Below are positions 11,237 to 23,191 of a stretch of 64,000 bases of DNA, one piece after another. Numbering within the stretch: position 1 is the first letter of the stretch; every line of letters starts with the position of its first letter. Where the stretch lies: positions 65,607,192 to 65,671,191 of the forward strand of contig CM065300.1 of NCBI GenBank assembly GCA_032871835.1, in the 5' to 3' direction. Origin of the DNA: Dipteronia dyeriana. Its lineage: Eukaryota; Streptophyta; Magnoliopsida; Sapindales; Sapindaceae. The notes below the pieces were generated by a model. It was not told the DNA's origin and did not search any database. It worked only from the letters and a program-made list of their open reading frames with translations. Both the position numbers and the translations under genes were made by a program.

Positions 11237-12336
11237 TTTTTACTTTTATTTTTTTGGACATTAGTCAAATAGGTCAAAGGGTATTTGTTTGATATTATTA
11301 TATTTTTTTTCTAGATTTAATGCAATTATTCATATATTCAGAGTATGTGAGTGTAATTTACCATTGACGTCCGTTTCACTTTTGTCAATTTTTATAAATT
11401 TTTGGAAGTTCAGGGGGAATATAGGCCAAGAAAAAATATTCAAGGGGCACTATGCAAATACGCTATAAGTATAGGGGGCATCAGTGCTATTAACCCTATA
11501 ATATATAAAGTAATTCTGAAAAACAAATTGAAAATCGTTGCATAAACATAAATTTCAAAACTAAAAAAATAAATTCAATCATTTTAAAACATAAACATTG
11601 AACTAAATAACAAAAAAATGATTTATATTTTAAGCTGGGCGGGGCGGAGATTATAAAACTCATCCCCGCCCCATATCCATTGCGGGTTTTACTATCTATC
11701 CCCATTCCAGCCCCATTCCCACCAAATTGAAACTCATCCCCACCCAAAAAGTGCGGGTCCTTGCGGATTATTTTGCCATCCCAATCTAATTTATTTCTAT
11801 CAATTTCATAACTTTATTTCTATTTACCTCTCACCGGTAGTGGTGACTTTGGTTCCAGTTCAGAACCAATGATTCCGGTTTCAATTCTCCCGATTCCGGT
11901 TTCGATTCTTTCGATTCTAACTGGTTCGGTTCTTTTTTTTTTTAAATTTAAAATTAAAATTATCATTATCATTATCAATAAAAACATTCAGCATCATCCA
12001 TCCATCCACTATCATAATCTATCAAAGAAAATAAAAAACACATCACCACCCCCATTCGACAGAAAACGCACCTCCACCACCCAAAATCAAAAAATCAACA
12101 TTCAACATCCACCCAAAAACATATCAAAAATCCAGAAATAAACCAAATGCATTCAACAACTCCAAACGCATCAATCATTACCCTTCCCACCAACAACCAC
12201 CACCACCATAACCAAACCAACCAAAATTAGAAACCCCAAAGGCCTAAACCCATCAAACGAATAAGACAGGACACGTGTTGGTTGTATTTGCATTTTTCTA
12301 TAGGCTGTGATGGTTTCTTGTTCCTTTTAAAAATGT
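11237..12336. other. Non-coding stretch with low-copy-looking repeat relics
   Basis: AT-rich with no coding potential. 11405-11510 carries a GGGGGCATCAGTGCTATTAACC-like phrase of the kind seen at MULE ends. 11637-11783 is a GC-rich block of GGGGCGGGGATGAG and CCCGCA motifs. 11845-11935 has repeats of GATTCCGGTTTC. The last two look like remains of dispersed non-autonomous elements, but I could not find paired ends or target duplications. Confidence 0.4.
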
Positions 12337-12339
12337 TTA

Positions 12340-12920
12340 GAGAATCTCCAATGCTAATGTGGGTTGTGAAAAAATTAGATACCACGTAGGATGAACATCC
12401 ACTTTGTTAAAAAATTCATCTCCAATGCAACCTCTATAGTACAACTTCAAACTGAGTTGATTTTTTTTTAAAGGCTGTCAGAGCAGCTCCAATGCTAACG
12501 TGGGTTGTGAAAAAAATTAGATACCACGTATGATAAGCATCCACTTTGTTAAAAAAATTCATCTCCAATGCAACCTCTCTAGTACTACTTCAAGCTGAGA
12601 TGACAACTTTTTTATAGACTGTCAACATGACTCTCTGATTTTAGAGGGTCTGATGGACATCCATCTTGTTGGCCCAATTAGCAACCACTCTTGTCTTCTA
12701 CTTTATTTTATTCAATAATTCTAAAGTATATTGAAAGAGATCAAAAATAAATTGACATGTCATTGAAAACATGTATTTTACAAGTGAAGCATTGTGGACC
12801 ACTTTTTCATTTGGATGTCTATCAAGTTTAGTTACATACTACATATGAAGCAATTGGCTTGACAATGTTGACATATCACCATTTTCTTAAATGCAAGCCA
12901 TATTACCATTGGAAATGCTC
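12340..12920. mobile_element. Harbinger/Tourist-like MITE (581 bp)
   Basis: The ends are inverted: GAGAATCTCCAATGCTAATG at 12340 against the complement of CATTACCAT-type sequence ending CATTGGAAATGCTC at 12920. That gives about 4 mismatches over 24 positions. The trinucleotide TTA flanks both sides (12337-12339 and 12921-12923). TTA target duplication plus a GAGCATCTCCAATG-type end is the pattern of PIF/Harbinger MITEs. No coding capacity. Confidence 0.8.
12346..12630 (+). repeat. Tandem duplication inside the MITE, 141-bp period
   Basis: The block beginning CTCCAATGCTAATGTGGG at 12346 is repeated from CTCCAATGCTAACGTGGG at 12487. The two copies keep the same internal order (ACCACGTA, CATCCACTTTGTTAAAAA, CATCTCCAATGCAACCTCT) and differ by scattered substitutions. 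Confidence 0.85.
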
Positions 12921-13181
12921 TTAGGGCCTCCATTTCGTATGGACCCACTTGTTAAGGCTTCAAATTTTAAATTATTTCTACTATATTTTCATTTTTAAAT
13001 TTTATTAATCAAACATAATTTTATCTTTATAGTTATTAAATTTTATAAGTTTAAATTAATAGATAAATGTTTATTTACTCTTTAACTATATTTATAGAAC
13101 AACATTTTAATGGTCTGAATGTATTTACCCTTACAAGATATGATAAAACATTCCAGAAAAAGTACTAGTTAGTAGGGAACC

Positions 13182-13195
13182 AGACTCAAAGATTT
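13182..13195 (+). repeat. Left target-site duplication of the LINE
   Basis: AGACTCAAAGATTT here is identical to 39782-39795, which follows directly after the LINE poly(A) tail. A 14-bp duplication is normal for L1-type target-primed insertion. Confidence 0.9.
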
Positions 13196-13410
13196 ATGAA
13201 TTCCGAGTCTCTCTCTTAGGCTCCTTCATTGACCTAAGGTGTGAGTTTTAAGGTAGTGGATTCTACTGTTTCCTATTTCAGATGCCCTTTTCCATTCTTT
13301 TCTCATGCCTCTCTGGTTCGCTTTCTCTTCTACATTTTTTGGTTTTAGTCTTTCAAGTCGTTTTTTTTTTGTCGACAATTCTGGTGTTCGCGCGGTTTTT
13401 TTCATCCATC

Positions 13411-13562
13411 ATGGATGCAGATGATATCGCCAAGCTTTTTGATGAGTTGTCTTTAGGAGGCGATTGTGGTGAAACTCAAACTCTCAATGCGGATCTTACG
13501 GAAAAAGGAGAACAAAGGTTAGCGATGTGTTTGGTAGGTAAGATTCTTACGGCTAAGATGGA
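13411..13562 (+). pseudogene. LINE ORF1, 5' part (DUF4283-like)
   Basis: The frame from the ATG at 13411 reads MDADDIAKLFDELSL and later QRLAMCLVGKILTAKM. This matches the start of plant LINE ORF1 / DUF4283 zinc-knuckle proteins, which bind the element RNA. A longer frame begins at 13282, but the 13282-13410 part is hydrophobic and non-conserved, so I take 13411 as the start and 13196-13410 as 5' UTR. LINE sequence stops at 13562, where copia-1 LTR sequence begins. Downstream codons up to 13854 are LTR sequence read by chance. Confidence 0.8.
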
Positions 13563-15245
13563 TGTAAAAGAGGAGAAGAAACTATTTCTTCATACCTTCG
13601 TTGACTACTTCTTCTCTTTACAATCCGCTTCCTGTTATGAACCACTTGATCTTCTTTGTTATGAACCACTTGATCTTCTTAACTATCTCATGAGAAGATC
13701 GAAGAAACCTCAAAAGAAACTACTTAGAATGTTTATAGTAGAAAAAGTATTTATTTTTTATGCCCTGTGCAATGACTTGCACACCACCCAAATCAAGTAT
13801 TTTTGGTTTTTCTTTTCTTCTCTTTGTGGTGTGTGCATTCCTTTTTTCAAATAGCATATATCATATATATTTTTTGAAAAATCAAACCAATGATATCTTT
13901 TAAATTTAAATTTAAAATCTTTATATTATTTTTATTAAAAGATATCATCTAATTTGAATTTAAACTATTTAAATTTAAAATTAATATTTAATTAATTAAA
14001 AAAAATAAGATAATCATATTATCCTATTTTTCAAATATAAATATCAACTAACACCCTTCATCAATGATTAATTACATAATTAAATAATCTCATTATTTAA
14101 TTATCGTAATCATTAAATTCATTAATTAATCTCATTATTCAATTAATTTTCAAATAAATACATGTTACTTTCATAACACAATTAATTGGACAATCCAATT
14201 AATTAACCGTGACCCTTGTTATTTAAATCGATCGGGCTAGCAAGGGGACCTAATGGACCCACAATATTTTAAGCTCTAATAATCCTTATAACTAATTAAT
14301 TAAACTCTTTAATTAATATTTCATGATTATTAACTTCGGTGTTATTCAACTAAAAACCCAAAGATGCACTCTCTAAACTATAGAAGTTTTTACACTAACC
14401 AATAATACTCGGTGTTCATCGATAATCCTCCACACAAGTAGTTCATAATTAGAGCTGGGTCATAATACCTGTTATACCCCTCTAATTATATCTTTCCATT
14501 AAGTACCATTGATTTTTTAATGAACAATAAATCCTACATTCCTTACGAAATTAGGAGAGCGCTCATATTGTTCAAGCTTTGAATCAATCCTTAAGGGAAC
14601 TACTATCTATTTCTCACAAGAAAGAGTTTATTCCACTATTGTGTATAAACTTTTCCAGCAACAAGCCAAACCGTAATCCCAACATACAGAACATATTGGT
14701 CAGGAATGCATCTCCGACCTCACCCATGTTACATCAAAGATTACGATCTAACCTAAAGGAATCGATAAGACACGCAAGATTAAGATCACTCACATGTAGC
14801 CATCATTAGTTGATATATATATATGAATCTCATAGTTAAACGGATCTTAGTGAAAGATTCATATAGATCATGGACAAGTTCTATATGATCACATCATACA
14901 AGGTACCTTCATTCTCATATCTCCACATGAATGATCCAGGATAGAATTACCATACACTACGGAATAGACCACACACTACGGAATGGACCGCAACTGTAGA
15001 TTAATCACAAATAAAGTACCCAACTTTATTTGCTATTTATGGACTCTTTAGATTGTACGTCTCTTATTGTATCCATCTCTATATGACATTTATATACACA
15101 ATTCAAGATTACTTTCAGCAATCTTGAATGTTAAATGTACAAGTTATACACAATATATGACATAAGAAGAACGAATTAAACTATGCTTTTATTTATGTTA
15201 ACATTTCATTTACAAATTACAAGCTTTAGGGTATAAACCCCACCA
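13563..15245 (-). mobile_element. 3' LTR of copia-1, outer end deleted
   Basis: It aligns with 23325-25055 throughout (for example ATCGATCGGGCTAGCAAGGG near 14230 against 24042). It starts at TGTAAAAGAG at 13563, whereas the other LTR continues 133 bases further out to a TGTTGGTTCC end at 23192. So the terminal 133 bases are missing here. The right edge at 15245 borders the polypurine tract. Confidence 0.88.
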
Positions 15246-15250
15246 ATCTC

Positions 15251-16600
15251 TCACTTGCAGTAAAGCATGTGAGACATGTCTTGTAAACCTTGACCCTCTA
15301 GGTGACCCGTAAACACTTTAGTAAGTATCGTAAATAGATCAACATGATTATCATGTAACGCTATCTTGGTCACGATCACATCTTCTCTCTGCATTATCTC
15401 TCTGATGAGATGTACTCTCCCTATATGCTTCCATCTCTTATGGCTTCTTGGTTCTTTGGAATTAGCCACACACCACTGTTATCACAATAAAGTGTGGTGG
15501 GCTTATCTAGATTTGGAACATCTTCCAGATTATTCAAGAACTTTCGGACTCAAAAAGCCTCTTTAGTAGCTTTACAAGTGGCTACATATTCTGCTTCCAT
15601 AGTGGAGTTAACAATGCAAGATTCCTTAATAATTATCCACACAATGGCTCCATCACCTAGGGTGAATACTGATCCAGACATGAATTTCCTGAAATCCCTA
15701 TCTGAATGAAAATCAAAATCCGTGTATCCTAACAGGATCAAATCCTGCCCGGAATACATTTTAGCATATAGTTTCTCGTTCTCCTAAGATACTTGAGAAT
15801 AGTCTTGATAGTAGCTCAATGATCCAATTCTGGGTTGGATTGGTACCTACTGATAACTCCCACTGTAGATGTCCAATCTCATGCATAACATAGTATACAT
15901 GAGACTACCTACTGCCGATGTATAGGGTACACGTCTCATATCCTCAACTTCTTGAGGTGTCTTAGGACACTGTTCCTTAGATAAGTGAACTCCATGTCTG
16001 GAAGGTAAATTACCTTTCTTGGAGTTCAACATCAAAAATCGTACAAGAATCTCGTCGATATATGATGCCTGAGACAGTGTTATGTAATTGTTCTTATGAT
16101 CCTTTATAAGTTGGATCCCTAGAACATAACTCGCCTCTCCCAAATCTTTCATTTGAAATTGGCTAGCTAGCAAGCCCTTTGCATCAAACAACACTCCCAC
16201 ATCATTCCCAATGAGTAGGATGTCATCTATGTATAAGACCAAGAAAACTACTTTCTTATCAATGATGCGTTTATAGACACAAGGTTTATCGACATTCTGC
16301 TCGAAGCCATAGGTTTTGATCACATCATCAAACCTAATGTTTCAAGATCTAGATGCTTACTTAAGTCCATAGATTGACCTTTACAGCTTTAAAACCTTTT
16401 ACTTTTGATATGGAGAAACGAATCCCTCTGGTTGTATCATATAGACGCTCTCGTCAAGATTACCATTTAAGAATGCAATCTTGACGTCCATCTGCCGAAT
16501 TTCATAATCGAAATAGGTAACAATGGATAAAATAATCCTAATAGACTTAACCATGGCTACTGGCGAGAAGGTCTCATCATAATCGACTCCCTCTTTCTAG
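15251..16600 (-). pseudogene. copia-1 reverse transcriptase and RNase H
   Basis: On the minus strand the RT begins with MDVKIAFLNGNLDESVYM and QPEGFVSP at about 16490-16410. It continues to the active-site box in FLVLYIDDILLIGND (about 16248-16204) and the FQMKDLGEASYVLGIQLIKD block (16150-16110). The RNase H part shows GYTDFDFHSDRDF (15725) and STMEAEYVATCKATKEAF (15600-15550). The final segment REIMQREDVIVTKI and EGQGLQDMSHML ends near 15255. The order is the copia order. Frame breaks at about 16330-16410 and 15845 and stops elsewhere show decay. Confidence 0.9.
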
Positions 16601-16929
16601 GTATAACCCTTGGCCACTAGCCTTACCTTGAATGTCTCTACCTTCCCGTCTAACCCTCTCTTTCTCTTGTTGATCCACTTACATCCTATGAGTTTTACCC
16701 CATCCGGTAAGTCTACAAGTTCCCAAACTGAGTTAAAGTACATGGACTCTATCTCGAGATTCATGGCTTTAAGTCATTCCTCATTGTCAGAATCTTCCAT
16801 TGCATTTTTAAATGTCAATGGATCATCCACAATATCAGCAGAAACAATACCTTGTTTCTCACTTACACCCAGATAGTGTTCGGGTTGTCTCACAACCCTC
16901 TCACTATGTCTAGGTAGTAGTGTATTTTA

Positions 16930-18335
16930 AACTCTTGTTGAATGAGCACCGGTTGTACTAGAATCCAACTCATTCAACACAATCTTAGAACGAGGTTTAT
17001 GGTCACTAATATAGTTATTCTCAAGAAACATTGTATTTGTCGATACAAATACTTTGTTATCTTCAGGACCATAGGAGTATCCACATCTAGTCTCCTTGGA
17101 GTATCCTACATACAAGCAGACCACACATTTGGGATCTAGCTTTCCAGTTTTGTTCTTCAGCACGTGTGTTGGACACCCTCATACACGGAAATATCGTAAA
17201 CTAACTTTACGATTATTCCACAACTCTAGTGGAGTCTTAGAAACAGATTTGTAGAAACAGATTTGGATGACAGTACGTTCAAAATGTATGCCGCTGTTTG
17301 TAACGTATATCCCTAAAAGGAATTTGGTAATGATGAGAAACTAATCATAGATCTTACCATTTCCATTAGCGTTTTATTTCTTCTCTCCGCGACACCATTC
17401 TATTGAGGTGTACTAGGAGCAGTGATTTGGGAAACTATCCCATACTCGACCATGAAGTCTTCAAACTCTTGGTCAAGGTACTCACCTTCACGATCCGATC
17501 GTAGAAATTTGATAGTCTTTCCTAGCTGATTCTCAACTTCTGCTCAGAATTCTTTAAACTTTTCAAATGTTTCCGACTTCTGTTGCATTAGGTAGACATA
17601 TCTATATCTTGAGTAGTCATCTATAAAGGAGATATAATACTCATAACCACCCATAGCCTTAACATTCATCGGCCCGCAGACTTCTGTATATATAAGCTCT
17701 AGTGGTTTTTTAGCTTTAAGTCCTTTTCTAGTAAAAGGTCTCTTAGTCATATTATCTTCCAAACAAGATTCACAGACAGGTAAGGTGGCAACCTTTAACT
17801 CACTTAAAGGTCCACTTTTTACTAGTCTGTCTATCCGGTAAAGGTTAAATGACCAAGCCTTAGATGCCAGAGATACGTTTCGTTTTCTAGAGAAATATTA
17901 TAATGTTTGGTTTTTTAACCTTAAACATTCAGTGTTGAGCAATGTTGTATGTATTAACGGTATTAATACATACAAATTATTTTCATTAATTCCTTAAAAA
18001 ATATTCAGACAATTCTTTGTAATAATAACTGATTTATTATTAAAAGAAATAGAATATAATTCTTCTAACAATTTAAAAATGGAAATTAAATTCCGTGTAA
18101 ATCCAGGAATGAAAAATACATTGTCCAACAATATAAAATTATTTTTACAAAAATGTAATATAATTACGCCCACTACTCATGCCGACACGACATCCCCCGA
18201 CCCCACACGTATAGAGAATGCTCCCTCCTTAAGTTATGTCCAAGAATCAGTCCACGGTAAAGAAGAACAAGCATGGTTAGTGCCCCTGGATCAACTATCC
18301 ATCATCTTTCACTAAACACGACTCAAGAACATGTT
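16930..18335 (-). pseudogene. copia-1 protease and integrase
   Basis: The minus strand shows a weak protease remnant at about 18310-18190. A GAG-pre-integrase part follows (RLVKSGPLSELKVATLPVC at about 17830-17775, then ESC). The integrase core begins LELIYTEVCGPMN and YYISFIDDYSRYRYVYLM (about 17700-17580), carrying the first two conserved acidic sites. The third lies in NGVAERR at about 17395, where a stop replaces the second Gln of the usual PQQNG. The C-terminal part CVVCLYVGYSKETRCGY is at 17120-17085. Confidence 0.87.
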
Positions 18336-18339
18336 AATC

Positions 18340-19076
18340 ATATTTACCTTTCTGGGACTTCTTCTTGCCTTAGGCTTTCTTGGGCTTGGGCTTATCCTTT
18401 GCCTTCCAAATAGACCTCTTCCTCTCCTTATTTCTAGAAGGAGATGGTTTGGAAACATTTGCCTCACCGACCTTACTTTTGTTGTCCTTAGTCAAGGACT
18501 CAAAAGTATTGAGCTCATTAAGCAACCGAGTGAGACTGAACCTTAGCTTGTTCATCTCATGGTTACTCTTAATCTGATCGAAACTCTTCGGAAGAGTCGT
18601 CAGTATGATTTTCCCTTGACTAGATTCATCAATGGCCTCACCATTAATCTCTACCGTGTTAAAATAGGACATCATGTTCAGGACATGTTCTTGAACAGAT
18701 GCGCCCCCTTTCATCCGAGCAAGCATTATAGAAAGAACAACTTCATGCCGTTTTTGCTTTGAGGGCTGCCCAAACATAGTCTGTAATGACTCCATTATTT
18801 TGAATGCGGAAGTCATTGCTTCGTGCTTTGTGACAAACACGTTTGTCATACTAAGTAACATATATGTTTGAGACTTCTCATCAGATGAGAACCATTTCTC
18901 GTATGTCTTATGAACTCTTTATGTGGAATGGGCAGTAGGCGCTGAAGGACATTCCTCCGTAAGCACAAACTTAAGTTCCTTGGTGACCAAAATTGCATTG
19001 ATATTATGTTTCCATTTAGTGTAGTTATCACCGGTTAATTTATCATTTGCAAGTATTTGTCAGATTGCAGATGACA
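18340..19076 (-). pseudogene. copia-1 gag
   Basis: It starts at a minus-strand ATG at 19076. Typical copia gag motifs are LTGDNYTKWKHNINAILV (about 19040-18985), then VLSIMLARMKGGASVQEHVL (18740-18680) and MMSYFNTVEINGEAIDE (about 18680-18630). A basic, Ser/Lys-rich tail ends KPKPKKA at 18370. Only two stops (in the first 60 codons) interrupt the frame before that end. The zinc knuckle expected after the basic tail is not recognisable. Confidence 0.87.
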
Positions 19077-20944
19077 TGGCTGAGATAAACATAAAAAAAG
19101 AAATTCATTCAATCTTACATTCATAATAAGTGTGAATGGTTTGGCATAAAATTAAACATGATGCATGAACATGTTTAATGAACAAGAACAATCCTAAAAA
19201 GAAATTACTACGCCAGGATAATCTAACATATCACAAGCAAGTGCCGCCTTAGGGTCTGTCAAATTCTTGCATGTTAGATCGAGACAATCTCAATCAAATG
19301 ATATACCAGAATAACTCTTATTCTAATATAACTCAACCATCGTTTATTCAGTCAGGTTTTTAATTAACCAAGTTTAATCAAAACCTTGTGAGTGTGACCT
19401 ATAATTTCTGATCTCATGAGTTTAACTCGAGAATTGCCGCCTTAGGCTGGGTCAATCCCAAAATACCCTTAGAAATCCTATCCGTTAAGAAGTCAACCTT
19501 GGTATTGATCTTTGTATAAACCCTCTTTTGGGAGGACGAAAGCAAAGATATCACGAGGCTCCACTCGGATCTCACGGTGTTGAACGAATGATAGAGACTG
19601 TGAGATATAATGTCATATATCCTTCTCCCACTCATTATTTTATAACTAGGGTTTTCTATAGTTGTTAATGCACCTAGATTTCTACGAGATTAAACGGCTA
19701 ATAAATTATTACGATTTTTAACTCTTAAATATCTAATATATTAGTAATAATTCTAATCTATGTAAACAATTTACTAAGGCTAGAATTATTCAAAATGTAT
19801 TTAAATGTGTTTACTAAGGCTAGAATTATTCAAAATGTGTTTCAGAATTATTCAAAATGTGTTTAAACAATTTACTTACTATTAAAACTAAACACATTAT
19901 TAGGGACTTAATCGAATTAATCCTAATATATTTAAAGGACCCTATTAATCTAACTAATTAAACTGTTTAATAATTAGATTAATAATTAATGAGAATTACC
20001 AAGTTTTTACACCTAAAAACTAATTTCATTAATAGTAAGCCATTTATGCATATTGCCCATTTTAATCACATTAAAACTAAAAAACATAATAAAATTGGCT
20101 AAAATGCATTTATGACATATCAACATATAGATATGTGTAGACACCTAATCTAAATGATATGTATATGCATGGCAATGCTTAATTATAATATAATAAAAGT
20201 ATACATGAATTGACCGGGTACGATGAGTTTATCTAACTTAAAAAATTTCTAATTACAAAAATATCCAAGACATTCCTTGGTCTTCTTGTAATTCAATAAT
20301 CTTCAAGTCTTGTCTTCTGAATCTTCCGGGCCCAAAATCAAGTCCAACTTGATTTGATTTATTTTAATTGATCCATCTAATGGATTAAATCCATAAAACC
20401 CAAGTGTTAATCTAACACTTTTCAAGGTCTGAGATTTCCAAAAAAATAATTAGCCCAAATGTGCATGCGTACACACTGCCCAAAATACACAACAATTTGC
20501 ACAACACTTGCCGTTGCTTGTGTTTTGCACGCACAAGGCATGCACATTTGTTGCAAGCACTCTTTGAGTTTGCAACAGACACGCAACTCAAATGTGTTGC
20601 GGCTGTACTTTGTGCAAAAGTATAGCAATTGTATTGTGTGCATCAGTGTATGACATGTTGCAGTTCAATTGCAAACGCATCACATCCGTATCTTTTTGTG
20701 TGTCCAACACACGTCCGATTTCTTCGTCTTCTCGAATCGATCTCTCGAATAATATTACAAAATATAATTTACATAGAGAGATTACAGCTGAAAGAAGAAG
20801 AAAAAATAATAATAAATAAAAGTATTACAACCCGAAAACAATATTACAAAAAAATATATTATAATTATAATCCAAAATCTAAAACCCACGTACCATAAAA
20901 AATTACGATTAATTATGTTTAAATTAAACAATTTAATTATAAAC
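19077..20944 (-). other. Leader region of copia-1
   Basis: With the nested solo LTR removed, the distance from primer site to gag start is about 1.95 kb, long for a copia leader. It has short open frames of 60-75 codons on both strands (for example 19414-19635 minus) but no recognised domain. 19730-19870 has small direct repeats (GGCTAGAATTATTCAAAATG twice). 20459-20660 is rich in TGCA and TTGCAAC motifs that partly pair with one another. Confidence 0.6.
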
Positions 20945-20949
20945 ATTCA

Positions 20950-23097
20950 TGAAATTCCCTTTAAACGTGTCTAATACAACCTGGGGGGGGGGGGGGGGGT
21001 TGTTAATCGATTAGTACCAATTTTTCTTGATTAGTCAATATTCAAATTCACCCAAAAAAACAAACATATAAAATCAAGTGTAAAGTGCGGAATAAAGAAC
21101 AATTGATTTTTACGTGGAAACCCTTTAACAAGGGAAAAACCACGGGCTATTGTGCTAGCCACACACGATCACAGAAATCCACTGTATGAATAAAAGGTTA
21201 CACCCTCAAGTGATTCTCGGACTCTCACTCTCGACAACCTCAGGTTATGGACATCGCCACTCACCACTCTTGGTTCAGTCCCTAATGATATCCCCTGATA
21301 CACTACTCTTGGCGTGAACACCTCCTACTCTACCCCTTGGGTCTGTTATAGTGGTACCCGACCAATTGTTTGCCAACCCACCCTTGGTTGCAAGACTTCT
21401 CTTGCTTGTGCGACTTCACACCGAAGCCTCAAGACTTTAACTCAATGAAGAGTTCAACAACCTATGTGAATATGTGAAATATTCTAAATGCAAATAATGC
21501 CAGGCGAAACACTAAATGCTTATCTAGGAACTTAAGAATGTTACTAAGTATAATTCCTAGATATCAATGTCTAAATGAATGATCATGAAGACTTAATTAG
21601 ATATAGATTTGCAAGTTTAACTTCTAGTTATCAAACAAGTGCCAACCAACAAGAGTTGTCATTAAACATGGCAAGGTCATTAAATGCAATCAATATGACG
21701 TAATTAGCTAGAGGGTAAATATGTCACAAATGCTAGCTATTAACAAACAAACCCCAAACATGTCATAACTTCAATAGATAAACAATAAATATGAAGATTT
21801 GCTAACCTAATCAATAAATGACATGTCTTGGTAAGCTAGAACAATAAATGAACAATAATGGAGGTTCTACTTACCAATAAATAAAAACTCATGCTTTAAA
21901 AGATGCTTGAAATGCAAGATGAAGATGGGTTTGGGGTTTGGGGTTTGGAGAGTCAAACACAAAGCTTGAAGTTTTCTCTTTCTAACGGAGGTTCTCTCAC
22001 TCTAAAAATGTGTTCTTTGAGCTCGAAAAACTAGTTGGGAAGCAAAGAACACATATATAGAAGCCATAGACAAAACTGTATCGTTTTGGACTTGGGAAAC
22101 GAAGTCCCGTGATGACCACTAGTTGGACCTTGGTCCAGGAAAGTGTCTAGGCTGCGGTCTATATAGCATGGCATGGCTGGAAATGACCACTCCCGAGACC
22201 GCTGGCTAGGCATGTGCACCAAAAGCAGTCTACATCGCGGTACACCCCCCGACAACACAATAAATTGAGTTTTGAGTGACCCAAAACATGACCAAAAGAC
22301 ATCAAAACCTTTCGTATAATATACCGTTGGAAAGGTATCGAAGTCTAATTTCTATTCCAATTTACAAAACATGATTTAGATATCTGAAGAAAGAGTTATG
22401 GTCATTTGAGTGATCAAAGGTCAGAAACGGACAATAACATAATTGCCCTATTTTTGTGGTCACTTTGGAGATTTCAAAACCAATTCAAACGGTCATGAAA
22501 TATTACGAATAATATACCGTTGGAAAGGTATAGGTGTGTAGTTTGTATAGAAATTTTCAAAACTCATTTTGAAGTATTGAATAAAATGATATGGTCATAA
22601 GACAATACAAAGGTCAGATTTGAAATACAAAGGTCAGATTTGAAAAACATTTAAATCATTGAAATCTACTCTTTTGAAACTAGACACCTTACTCCATATA
22701 ACCAAACCAAGAGAAGAAAAAGACCTTATCAAATGGTCACTTAACATGCTAGGACAAGCACACCATCGTGCAAGCGTGGACGTTTCTGATCAAACAACGG
22801 ATAACGAATTTAAACACACAACAACCATACTTAAGACTAAGAATGAAGTGCAAGTGTGATTGTGAAGAGATACTCATATATAAACAATATCAATACAAAT
22901 ACAAGATCAACAAAACATGTATGAGGTGTGTGTATGCACCTAAACTCTTCAAGAGACAAAGTCAAGTGAATATTCATTTTGCTCTTAAAGTCATGGAGAT
23001 GCTTACAATGAGAACCTAAGCTACCCAATACACAATCATCCCCAATATGGTGTGGTTTGTCATGAAATAAGTCAATCATAAAATTGAGGTACTTACA
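20950..23097 (-). mobile_element. Solo LTR, large copia-type family, copy A
   Basis: It begins TGAAATTCCC at 20950, ends ACTTACA at 23097, and is flanked by ATTCA on both sides (20945-20949 and 23098-23102). That gives TG...CA ends and a 5-bp target duplication. Its reverse complement matches copy B at 29433-31859 along its length, including the homopolymer (17 G here), the GTTTCCACGTAAA-type stretch (complement near 21110) and two ATACCGTTGGAAAGGTAT repeats. No gag-pol coding is present, so it is best read as a solo LTR about 2.1 kb long. It sits in the copia-1 leader. Confidence 0.87.
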
Positions 23098-23177
23098 ATT
23101 CATACAATCATATAGATGGTGCCTACACATTTGTACCTGATAGGAGCATCGAAATTGATTCTCCTGTTCCGAAAATT

Positions 23178-23190
23178 GGCTCTGATACCA
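23178..23190 (-). other. Primer binding site of copia-1
   Basis: GGCTCTGATACCA on the plus strand, i.e. TGGTATCAGAGCC in element orientation, one base inside the LTR. This is the initiator-Met tRNA-type site used by plant copia elements. Confidence 0.85.
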
Positions 23191-23191
23191 A

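Noticed and set aside
13282..13854. A 190-codon plus-strand frame as one gene
   Set aside because: Only 13411-13562 is LINE ORF1; the first part is 5' UTR and the part after 13562 is copia LTR sequence, as shown by its match to 23325 onward.
20459..20653. CRISPR-like array or small protein gene in the TGCA-rich region
   Set aside because: Repeats are short, irregular and without constant spacers; overlapping frames on both strands have no known domain; it lies in a copia leader.
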